From Deltaproteobacteria bacterium (GTDB lineage: Bacteria > Desulfobacterota > Syntrophia > Syntrophales > UBA2210), in the NCBI GenBank assembly GCA_016935875.1, contig JAFGQD010000051.1, positions 1 through 14,540 of the forward strand: DNA of 14,540 nucleotides, in the 5' to 3' direction. Below the pieces are notes generated by a model. It did no database searches and had not been told where the DNA came from. It saw nothing but the letters and a program-made list of their open reading frames with translations. The translations under genes and the position numbers were made by a program. Of this stretch, positions 6,390 to 12,073 are shown one piece after another. Positions within the stretch are counted from its first letter, which is position 1, and the number at the start of each line of letters is the position of its first letter.

Positions 6390-7583
6390 TCATACCTCCT
6401 GCCAGTCTAAGTCTTTCTCAAGCATCATCAGGACAGACCATAAGGTGCCGCCGAATCCGGAGGCAAGGGCATGCCTTACTTCTTTCTTGATCTGCTGCGG
6501 TCCGGCATCGCCGCGAATCTGCATCGCCGCCTCGGCGGGTCTCAGCATTGCTGTCGCGCCGATTGGATTGCTCGCCGTTACGCCGCCCGACGGATTTATC
6601 GGAAGTTTTCCGTCCAGATCGAACTCGCCATCCTCAAGCAGCTTGATGTGTTCATCATCCTTCAAAAGCAGAAACTCGCGAGCCCAGTCTAGGCCCCACC
6701 ATGCAGAGGGATCATACATCTCGAAGACATCGAAATACTCCACGGGATTCTTGATGCCGTTACGTTCGAAGAGCTTCCTCGCCGCATAATGGTGCGTCAT
6801 CTCCGGCATCTCAATACCGAAGTTATTAAACGTCTCTTCACGGTGTACCGTGATATGATCACGGATCCATACCGGATTCTTGCACATCTCCTTTGCTTTT
6901 TCCTCGGAGGCAAATATCATGACGCAGGCCCCGTCGCTCTGTGAACACATATGAATCAACCGTAATTCCCCGACGAGCTGGGGCGATGTATTCATCAAAT
7001 CATCGGTCTGATCATACTCGAGTCCGAAACGCCTGTGGGCCCTGGGATTCAGACAGGCATGTTTGTCCATCATAATCCGGTACTTCATGGCTGCTCTCTT
7101 CGCCCTTTCCTCTCCAAACTCCTCCATCATCATCGTGGCCGTTGTCGCCGTGAGCGCCCCTGTCTGCAGGTGACGAAACCAGAGAGGGTCCGCCATGTTT
7201 GTGATTCCCCCTGTGGTGTGACCCTCCTGAAGCTTTTCCATGCCGATCGCCATGACCACGTCATACATACCCGATGCAACGAGATTATCGGCAGCACAGA
7301 CAAGGCTTGCCCCCGTTGTCCCCCCTGTGGTGATTCTCAGCTGATCCTTGCCGTATGCGCCGGAACCAAGCGAATGCCACATGTCGGGCTGATGCACCAT
7401 TTCGAAAAGCTCCATGTTTCCATGAAGGACACAATCTATATCATCAAGGGTGATATTGGCATCTTCGAGCGCGTACCGTACCCCCTCATTTACCATTTCC
7501 ACCTGGTTCTGGTGTTCTTTGTGGCTGGAATACTCGGTCTGGCCTATACCGATTATTCCCACATTTCTATTCCTTTTCCCCAT
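6390..7583 (-). CDS. Thiolase-family protein with Gly at the nucleophile position (pair 1)
   Basis: A 397-residue SCP-x-like thiolase-fold protein. MGKRNRNVGIIGIGQTEYSS is the typical N-terminal strand, and ITTGGTTGAS (84-93) aligns with TETCGSTGIS of the thiolase at the left edge, placing Gly87 where that protein has Cys84. Downstream are VASGMYDVVMAIGMEK (102-117), an FDVFEMYDPSAWW segment and NPSGGVTASNPIGATA (330-345), with Asn instead of the classical catalytic His. Loss of both classical residues makes ordinary thiolysis doubtful; thiolase-fold retro-aldolases such as Ltp2, which pair with DUF35 proteins, are a better analogy. A ribosome binding site GGAGGGGACATT lies just before the ATG, 12 bases after the stop of the Cys-less partner gene. 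The next gene encodes its likely SCP2-DUF35 partner with a one-base gap. The reaction is inferred, not shown. Confidence 0.9.
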   Translation of the reverse strand: MGKRNRNVGIIGIGQTEYSSHKEHQNQVEMVNEGVRYALEDANITLDDIDCVLHGNMELFEMVHQPDMWHSLGSGAYGKDQLRITTGGTTGASLVCAADNLVASGMYDVVMAIGMEKLQEGHTTGGITNMADPLWFRHLQTGALTATTATMMMEEFGEERAKRAAMKYRIMMDKHACLNPRAHRRFGLEYDQTDDLMNTSPQLVGELRLIHMCSQSDGACVMIFASEEKAKEMCKNPVWIRDHITVHREETFNNFGIEMPEMTHHYAARKLFERNGIKNPVEYFDVFEMYDPSAWWGLDWAREFLLLKDDEHIKLLEDGEFDLDGKLPINPSGGVTASNPIGATAMLRPAEAAMQIRGDAGPQQIKKEVRHALASGFGGTLWSVLMMLEKDLDWQEV

Positions 7584-7595
7584 AATGTCCCCTCC

Positions 7596-8738
7596 TTATT
7601 TTTCAAGCACGACGACTGTGTGAAATTGACCCGCCCCTCCTGTTGTGCTCTGGGCAACGGCGCGGCTTACATCGGAAGCCTGATGCGCACCCGCCTCTCC
7701 TTTGAGCTGGATCACTGCCTCCGCCGCCCTGTAGAGACCACCTGTCATTATTGGATTTCCGGAAAGCATACCGCCCGACAGATTCACGTTGTATTTCTCG
7801 GGGCCTTCTTCATCGATAAACTTTGCTCCCTCACCATCGCCACAGAAACCGAGTCCCTCGATCCACATGGGTTGTTGATATGCATAACAATCCATAACTT
7901 CCACAAGATTGATCTCTTTCTTTGCATCTTTGACCCCCGCCATCCTGTAGGCCCTCCCGGCGGCATTTTTGAGGGCAAAGTTGCTTGCCAGGTCCCTGTC
8001 ACCCAGGAAGTAACTGTCCATACAACTGCCGAAACCGGTCAGCCATACCGGGTTGTCCGTATATTCATGTGCCTTCTCTTCCGATGCCAGCAGGAATGCG
8101 ACGGCACCATCTGACACAGGATAGGCATGCATTGTCCTGATTGGATCACAGAGCATGGGAGAATACATTACGTCTCCCAGCTCAACCTGTTCGGTTGCAT
8201 TTGCGTAGGGATTCTTTGCCGCCCACTGCCTCGCCCTGACAACAACCTTTGCCATCTGTTCTTCCGTAAGGCCCGACTTCTCCATGTACGCCCGTGCCTG
8301 GAGGGCGGCAACATTGGTGTAATCGAGGCCTATTGCCCTGCCGTAAAAGGGATCATATGAGAGGTTCGTGCACATATTCCGGCTTTCCCCCTGTGATTCC
8401 TTGCAGTGACCCGCGACATATACGACATCATCGTGCCCTGAGAGGATAATGGACATGGCATATCCGATACCATTGAGTCCTTCCTGGGCCATTTTTTCTT
8501 CTTCGCGGTAATGAGCCCCCAGAACATCCGTCACAGCGTTGTCTGATATCGTTCTGGCATCAAAGACATCATCCGACGAAGAGACGATGCTTCGAACACC
8601 TCCCTTTTCTGAAAAGTGCATACCCGTCTGTTCCTGAATATCTTCCAGCACGTCCAGGAGCATACCCTGAAAGCGCTTGTGCCAGATATTCGAATCACAC
8701 TTGTGCTGAGCTACAGCACATACAGCAACTCTTTTCAT
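7596..8738 (-). CDS. Thiolase-like protein lacking the nucleophilic cysteine (pair 1)
   Basis: A 380-residue thiolase-fold protein and paralogue of the product at 328-1470. Shared blocks include SSSDDVFD (53-60), a helix ending IILSGHDDVVYVAGHCKES, LSYDPFYGRAIGL, YFLGDRDL and INLVEVMDCYAYQQ. The helix that should carry the Cys reads EEKMAQEGLNG (about 81-90), without Cys, and the C-terminal motif is NLSGGMLSGNP, without the classical His. It therefore probably acts as a scaffold subunit or catalyses something other than Cys-dependent thiolysis. The ATG at 8738 has a purine-rich leader (AAAGGGGGATAGGAATTGAG). It is the second gene of the operon, 35 bases after the PHP gene and 12 bases before its thiolase partner; the spacing suggests a heteromeric pair. 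A 359-codon ORF runs antisense through this gene and is regarded as a shadow. Confidence 0.88.
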   Translation of the reverse strand: MKRVAVCAVAQHKCDSNIWHKRFQGMLLDVLEDIQEQTGMHFSEKGGVRSIVSSSDDVFDARTISDNAVTDVLGAHYREEEKMAQEGLNGIGYAMSIILSGHDDVVYVAGHCKESQGESRNMCTNLSYDPFYGRAIGLDYTNVAALQARAYMEKSGLTEEQMAKVVVRARQWAAKNPYANATEQVELGDVMYSPMLCDPIRTMHAYPVSDGAVAFLLASEEKAHEYTDNPVWLTGFGSCMDSYFLGDRDLASNFALKNAAGRAYRMAGVKDAKKEINLVEVMDCYAYQQPMWIEGLGFCGDGEGAKFIDEEGPEKYNVNLSGGMLSGNPIMTGGLYRAAEAVIQLKGEAGAHQASDVSRAVAQSTTGGAGQFHTVVVLEK

Positions 8739-8773
8739 CTCAATTCCTATCCCCCTTTGTATTTATTCCGCCA

Positions 8774-9379
8774 TCAAGCCAGCACCATTGCCGCCTTTGC
8801 CTGGCCTCTGGTGTAACAGTTTGAATAATTCCCCTCTTTTATTGCACGCAGAATGGAATCCTTGTTTCTCGCGCAGTCCAGCTCTATCCATGCCCTCCCA
8901 CAACCCAGTCGCGTATGAGAGTCATCTGAGGCCACTTTCGGGTAGATTATATCTTCTATATCGTATTCCGGTGTATAGAATCCGTGATGGGTGATTTCAA
9001 CAGCATCGATTTGAATATCCCGAGCGACATCATCGATACACTGTATGGTCTGTTTGATAGTAAGGTCGTAATCGCCCGGATGGTTGAAGGTATGCAGCAC
9101 TTCACGATCACCTTCAATCCTGCTCACATGTATGTATCCGAGTTTCGTTCCGACGGTGAGTTCGACACCGAAAAAAACGAGAAGATCCGTCCGTATCTCT
9201 TCGATGGCCTTTCTGTAACTGGTTTTAAGCAGGTGGTCATGCTCTGTAAATGCGATAAAGTCAAATCCCATAGCGGCATATACATCCGCCGCCTGTTGCG
9301 GGGTAAGCCTCCCGTCCGAATGTGTGGTATGAATATGAAGCTGGCCCTTCAAGTGCATCTGCCACCACCGATACGACAT
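8774..9379 (-). CDS. PHP-domain metal-dependent phosphoesterase-like protein
   Basis: A 201-residue protein covering a compact PHP domain, the fold of histidinol phosphatase HisK/YcdX and of DNA polymerase editing domains. The metal-site motifs are complete: HIHTTHSDG (His15, His17, Asp22), TEHDH (45-49), GVEL (Glu73), an IHV histidine (His84), NHPG (His100), ITHHG (His132, His133) and SDDSH (152-156). A hydrolase acting on a phosphate ester or similar is expected; the substrate is unknown. The start is uncertain: neither the ATG at 9379 nor the one 7 codons inside (9358, MHLKGQLHIHTT) has a good ribosome binding site; the inner one has GGTGGCAG and leaves the full domain. It sits first in the operon, 94 bases after the TetR gene stop to the ATG-proximal palindromic sites, and may be a co-regulated passenger rather than a pathway enzyme. 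Confidence 0.85.
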   Translation of the reverse strand: MSYRWWQMHLKGQLHIHTTHSDGRLTPQQAADVYAAMGFDFIAFTEHDHLLKTSYRKAIEEIRTDLLVFFGVELTVGTKLGYIHVSRIEGDREVLHTFNHPGDYDLTIKQTIQCIDDVARDIQIDAVEITHHGFYTPEYDIEDIIYPKVASDDSHTRLGCGRAWIELDCARNKDSILRAIKEGNYSNCYTRGQAKAAMVLA

Positions 9380-9431
9380 GCAAACAGAGTCGTCTGTAAT
9401 GATATGTTACATTGTTTCAGTATGGACCCTT

Positions 9432-9447
9432 GATTGACTTGTCAATT
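9432..9447 (-). promoter_or_regulatory. Probable TetR operator, operon-proximal copy
   Basis: On the minus strand the site reads AATTGACAAGTCAATC, a near-perfect palindrome with 6-base arms ATTGAC/GTCAAT around AA. It matches the site upstream of the TetR gene (10103-10118) in 13 of 16 positions, including both half-sites. It lies between the TetR gene and the PHP gene, about 8 bases downstream of a -10-like TATGAT (9458 to 9453), so a repressor here would block transcription of the catabolic operon. The promoter itself is only tentative because no good -35 box matches. Confidence 0.6.
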
Positions 9448-9463
9448 TTGCTATCATAATAAC

Positions 9464-9484
9464 ACAACTATTCCGAATAGTTGT
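9464..9484. repeat. Perfect 21-base palindrome after the TetR gene
   Basis: Arms of 10 bases (ACAACTATTC / GAATAGTTGT) are perfectly complementary around one central base. It begins 9 bases beyond the TetR stop codon (9493-9495). As RNA it could form an 8-base stem with a 5-base loop, followed on the minus strand by the weakly U-rich GTTATTAT, so it may be a weak terminator for the TetR gene. As DNA it could equally be a binding site for another dimeric regulator of the operon. Its half-site differs from the putative TetR operators. Confidence 0.55.
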
Positions 9485-9492
9485 ACGTGAAC

Positions 9493-10083
9493 TTACTCAG
9501 CCATAGCACCGGAGAGAAACACCTCAGTGACCCCGTTTATGGTGCGATCCCTTCTCTCTCTTGTTACCTCTTCCTTGCCGAGCACCATCACCGAGATAAA
9601 CGCCTCTATTGCACCAAGAAATATATAGGTCAGGTAATGTGGTCCTATGTCACTGCGCAGAAAACCTTTCTTCTGACCCTCCACCATGATCTCTTCCGTC
9701 AGGCTGAAAAATGACCTGAATTTGGCCAACCCTTTTGCCGTATGATAGACGGAACTTCTGGAAACTTCCGTAATAAAGATGGACACGAGATTCGGCTTCT
9801 CGGCGTACATATCGAGAAAAAACCGTATTATGTGTTCAAGCTTTTCCCGGCATCCCGTATCTGACACCTTCTCGTCTTTCAGCATCTGATAGAGCCGGCC
9901 CCACCATCCCTCAACAATCACATCGAAAAGCACCTCTTTGCTCGCGAAATAGTGATATACCAGACCGTAGGACACACCCGCCCTTCTCGCGATATCAGCC
10001 ATACGCGTATTGGCATAACCCTTGTCTCGGAACACCTCGAGTGCCGCGTCTACGATTATTTCCTGTTTGTTATTTTTCATCAT
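9493..10083 (-). CDS. TetR/AcrR-family transcriptional repressor
   Basis: A 196-residue TetR-family regulator. The N-terminal DNA-binding domain shows KQEIIVDAALEVFRDKGYAN, then the helix-turn-helix MADIARRAGVSYGLVYHYFAS and KEVLFDVI. The C-terminal half (about 60-196) is an alpha-helical ligand-binding domain of the kind found in fatty-acid and CoA-ester regulators; LTYIFLGAIEAFISVMVLG fits the late helices of that domain. The start is placed at the double ATG (10083/10080), because the reading frame can be extended only to a TTG at 10116 that lies in the palindromic operator. No strong ribosome binding site precedes either, so expression may be low. The gene lies in the same orientation as the operon and just before it, with matching palindromes on both sides, pointing to local repression relieved by a pathway acyl-CoA or acid (inferred). 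Confidence 0.92.
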   Translation of the reverse strand: MMKNNKQEIIVDAALEVFRDKGYANTRMADIARRAGVSYGLVYHYFASKEVLFDVIVEGWWGRLYQMLKDEKVSDTGCREKLEHIIRFFLDMYAEKPNLVSIFITEVSRSSVYHTAKGLAKFRSFFSLTEEIMVEGQKKGFLRSDIGPHYLTYIFLGAIEAFISVMVLGKEEVTRERRDRTINGVTEVFLSGAMAE

Positions 10084-10102
10084 GAAGTCATTAAAACATA
10101 CC

Positions 10103-10118
10103 GATTGATATGTCAATC
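10103..10118 (-). promoter_or_regulatory. Probable TetR operator, autoregulatory copy
   Basis: The minus strand reads GATTGACATATCAATC, with perfect 6-base arms GATTGA/TCAATC on a 4-base centre. It contains TTGACA (10116 to 10111), a consensus -35 hexamer; TTTAAT 15 bases further, a near-consensus -10, would start transcription close to the TetR ATG. A repressor bound here would cover the promoter. The half-sites match the copy at 9432-9447. Confidence 0.6.
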
Positions 10119-10200
10119 TATTTTTTCTATTTTTTCACAATTTCAAATTACATTAATAATAACATTATCATAGGGACAAATACCAAGGGGAGGCGATTAC

Positions 10201-10284
10201 GTGCTCGCTCTGCGCACTCAGGACAGGAAAAGATCAAATTTCTATTTGATGCAATGCCTGCCCTGTGTTAGAAGCTTCTCATGA
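10201..10284 (+). CDS. 27-codon leader ORF upstream of coaE
   Basis: The ORF starts with GTG at 10201, preceded by AAGGGGAGG seven bases upstream, the strongest ribosome binding site in this stretch, and ends in TGA at 10282-10284. That stop overlaps both possible coaE start codons (ATG at 10281 and 10284). The predicted peptide is small and basic, with a QCLPC motif near the end (Cys19 and Cys22). The coaE start has no convincing ribosome binding site of its own (AGAAGCTTCTC precedes it), so coupling from this ORF could be how coaE is translated. It resembles no family I know, and its value may lie in being translated rather than in the peptide. Upstream in frame there is a TAG at 10171 and no other start. 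Confidence 0.5.
   Translation: MLALRTQDRKRSNFYLMQCLPCVRSFS
10219..10265 (+). promoter_or_regulatory. Nested hairpin inside the coaE leader ORF
   Basis: An outer stem CAGGACAGG (10219-10227) with CCTGCCCTG (10257-10265), one A-C mismatch, encloses an inner stem ATCAAAT (10233-10239) with ATTTGAT (10244-10250) closed by a TTCT loop. Ribosomes on the leader ORF would have to open it, which could tie coaE translation to leader translation. It matches no riboswitch class I recognise, and there is no U-run after it, so it is not a terminator. Confidence 0.5.
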
Positions 10285-10913
10285 TGAATATCGGACTGAC
10301 AGGCGGTATCGGCAGCGGAAAATCAACCGTCGCAAGATTATTCCAGAATAGAGGCGCTTATATTATCGACCTTGACGTTCTTGCACACAAGGTGGAAGAA
10401 CCTGGTGGCGCAGCCTGGAACAGGATTGTCAAACACTTCGGAAGGAAAATCCTGGACAAAGACGACAGAATAAACAGGGAAATGCTGGGCGGTATCGTTT
10501 TTCGGGACAGCGAAGAACTGGAAAAACTGAACAGCATCGTACATCCCGCCGTATTTGAAGAATGGTGCCTCAGGGTTGACGATATCGTGAATAATGATAA
10601 AGAGGCCATAATAATATCAGACATCCCCCTGCTTATAGAGGTGGGCTGGCACAAAGCGATGGATATTGTGATCCTTGTGTATACATCACCGGGCGTTCAG
10701 ACTGAACGGATCATGAAAAGAAACGGCTACAGTTACGAAGAAGCTCGGAATCGCATCAACTCGCAGATGCCTGTGGATGAAAAGATTCCCTTTGCCGACT
10801 TTGTCATCAATAACGAAGGCACCCCGGAAGAAACGGAAGCAATCGTTGACAGGATATGGAAAAAACTCCTGGAAAAACGGAAAGATTCAAAAAATGAGGA
10901 GATAAAAAGATGA
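10281..10913 (+). CDS. coaE: Dephospho-CoA kinase
   Basis: A 210-residue P-loop kinase that phosphorylates the 3'-hydroxyl of dephospho-CoA with ATP, the last step of CoA synthesis, in the cytoplasm. The Walker A loop is GGIGSGKST (8-16). It is followed by IIDLDVLAHKVEEPGG (28-43), which holds the substrate-binding Asp, a hydrophobic IPLLIEVG segment, the lid region RINSQMPVDEK and the ADFVINNEG C-terminal motif, all standard for CoaE; length is typical. The start is either ATG at 10281 or the next codon at 10284; the leader ORF stop overlaps both. Its stop overlaps the carbonic anhydrase start by 4 bases (ATGA). A possible promoter upstream (TTTCAA, 16 bases, CATTAT around 10144-10171) is weak. 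Its placement divergent from a CoA-ester operon is suggestive but may be chance. Confidence 0.96.
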   Translation: MMNIGLTGGIGSGKSTVARLFQNRGAYIIDLDVLAHKVEEPGGAAWNRIVKHFGRKILDKDDRINREMLGGIVFRDSEELEKLNSIVHPAVFEEWCLRVDDIVNNDKEAIIISDIPLLIEVGWHKAMDIVILVYTSPGVQTERIMKRNGYSYEEARNRINSQMPVDEKIPFADFVINNEGTPEETEAIVDRIWKKLLEKRKDSKNEEIKR

Positions 10914-11527
10914 TAGGAAATAATGTGTTTACAGACTTCAACTCACTCGTATCACAACCGGCAATTGATCCTTCAACCTATGTCCATCCACTGGCTTCAG
11001 TCATAGGCAGGGTTATTCTCGGTAAAAACATAATGGTTTCACCGATGGCATCCATTCGCGGCGATGAAGGACAACCTCTATCTATAGGTGATGATTCAAA
11101 TGTTCAGGATGGGGTCATTATCCATGCGCTTGAGACAGAGTTACACGGGAAATCGGTTAAAGCAAACCTGTACACCGTCAATGGAAAGGAATATGCCGTC
11201 TATGTGGGGAAGAGAGTATCGCTCGCCCATCAGGTTCAGATACATGGCCCGGCGGTGGTACATGATGATACCTTTGTCGGCATGAAGACCCTGGTCTTCA
11301 AATCCCTGGTTGGAGCGGAATGTGTTATTGAACCCGGTTGTATCCTTATGGGGGTTACGGTACCGAACCACCGTTATATACCCGCCGGTTCAATCATCAA
11401 GACACAGGAGGATGCGGACACCCTTCCGGAAATCACACAAGACTATCCTATGAAGGATATGAACAGAGGAGTCGTCCACGTGAACACCGCCCTGGCAAGG
11501 GGATACCTGGAGTCTTCCCGGAAATGA
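10910..11527 (+). CDS. Gamma-class carbonic anhydrase (Cam-like)
   Basis: A 205-residue left-handed beta-helix protein resembling Cam of Methanosarcina thermophila along its length. It interconverts CO2 and bicarbonate as a trimer with metal held by three histidines: His72 (VIIHALET), His107 and His112 (SLAHQVQIHGP). Residues important in Cam are also present: Arg50, Glu53 (IRGDEG), Asn64 and Gln66 (SNVQDG), and Glu75 as the proton-shuttle equivalent. The C-terminal helix (EDADTLPEI onward, then VNTALARGYLES) is typical. Unlike archaeal Cam there is no signal peptide, so it should work in the cytoplasm. The gene overlaps coaE by 4 bases, indicating cotranslation. The retained catalytic glutamates separate it from inactive-looking CamH/YrdA homologues, so I expect real activity. 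It may supply or remove bicarbonate for carboxylating or CO2-releasing metabolism (inferred). Confidence 0.93.
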   Translation: MIGNNVFTDFNSLVSQPAIDPSTYVHPLASVIGRVILGKNIMVSPMASIRGDEGQPLSIGDDSNVQDGVIIHALETELHGKSVKANLYTVNGKEYAVYVGKRVSLAHQVQIHGPAVVHDDTFVGMKTLVFKSLVGAECVIEPGCILMGVTVPNHRYIPAGSIIKTQEDADTLPEITQDYPMKDMNRGVVHVNTALARGYLESSRK

Positions 11528-11546
11528 GATTCTCAAAAAAGTGGAA

Positions 11547-12062
11547 CTACAGGCGTCCCGCCCGCTTCAGGGCATCCTTGAAGGAGCGGTAAAATGCATC
11601 ATTGTCGGCAATACCACGCTCAATGATAACACCCGCTTCATCAATATTTTCAAGGTTCATGACAAGATTAACACTCTTCTCGAAGGCTGCCATGTTATCC
11701 ATCGTGCGGAATTCTGAGCTCATCAAGATCACAAAGATGTTTCTCCGGATATTCATAGGGAGATGTCTGATATACCCCAGGACGCCATTATCACCCGATC
11801 CTTGTGCATCGAACTCCTCACCGACCACAATCAGATGGTATACATGAAACCTCATGCTACGCAGGGAGTCAGGCTCTGTTGCAGACTCTCTGACGTAATA
11901 ACCCATTTCTTTGAGGATATCCCTGAGCTTTACACGAATAGCGGAATCAGGCTCACAGACAAGGGCCGTTTTCCCTCCTTCTTCGACAAAATCGAAGGGT
12001 TTATGAGACGCATCGTATGATTCAGACTCTATTGCATCAAAGAGTTTCTTTTTCTGGTCCAT
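11547..12062 (-). CDS. Pseudo-receiver (response-regulator-like) protein after PilT/PilU
   Basis: A 171-residue protein with a receiver-like domain from about residue 31. KTALVCEPDSAIRVKLRDILKE looks like the first strand and helix of a response regulator, with Glu37 and Asp39 near the usual acidic pair. GYYVRESATEPDSL corresponds to the second strand and helix. The third strand reads HLIVVGEEF, so the phospho-acceptor Asp is replaced by Gly81; FVILMSSEF keeps a Ser at the switch position. Phosphotransfer signalling is therefore unlikely, and a structural or binding role is more plausible. The start is set by a GGGGAGGG site before the ATG at 12062, 11 bases after the PilU-like gene. No output domain is seen. 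Its placement after two retraction ATPases suggests a regulator of twitching motility (inferred). It converges with the carbonic anhydrase gene with a 19-base gap and no clear terminator. Confidence 0.8.
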   Translation of the reverse strand: MDQKKKLFDAIESESYDASHKPFDFVEEGGKTALVCEPDSAIRVKLRDILKEMGYYVRESATEPDSLRSMRFHVYHLIVVGEEFDAQGSGDNGVLGYIRHLPMNIRRNIFVILMSSEFRTMDNMAAFEKSVNLVMNLENIDEAGVIIERGIADNDAFYRSFKDALKRAGRL

Positions 12063-12073
12063 GTAGCCCTCCC

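Noticed and set aside
7035..8114. A 359-codon open frame on the plus strand, antisense to two thiolase-like genes.
   Set aside because: The minus strand there carries two complete thiolase-fold genes with clear family motifs. The plus-strand translation shows no family features and is rich in His and Cys, as expected of a complementary-strand shadow.
9493..10116. Longer version of the TetR protein from a TTG at 10116.
   Set aside because: The extra 11 residues precede the normal TetR start region and the TTG lies within the palindromic operator; the double ATG at 10083/10080 gives the usual family N-terminus.
11515..11546. Possible bidirectional terminator between the converging carbonic anhydrase and pseudo-receiver genes.
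   Set aside because: The only palindrome is TGAGA-T-TCTCA, whose one-base centre leaves almost no stable stem, although an A-run follows.
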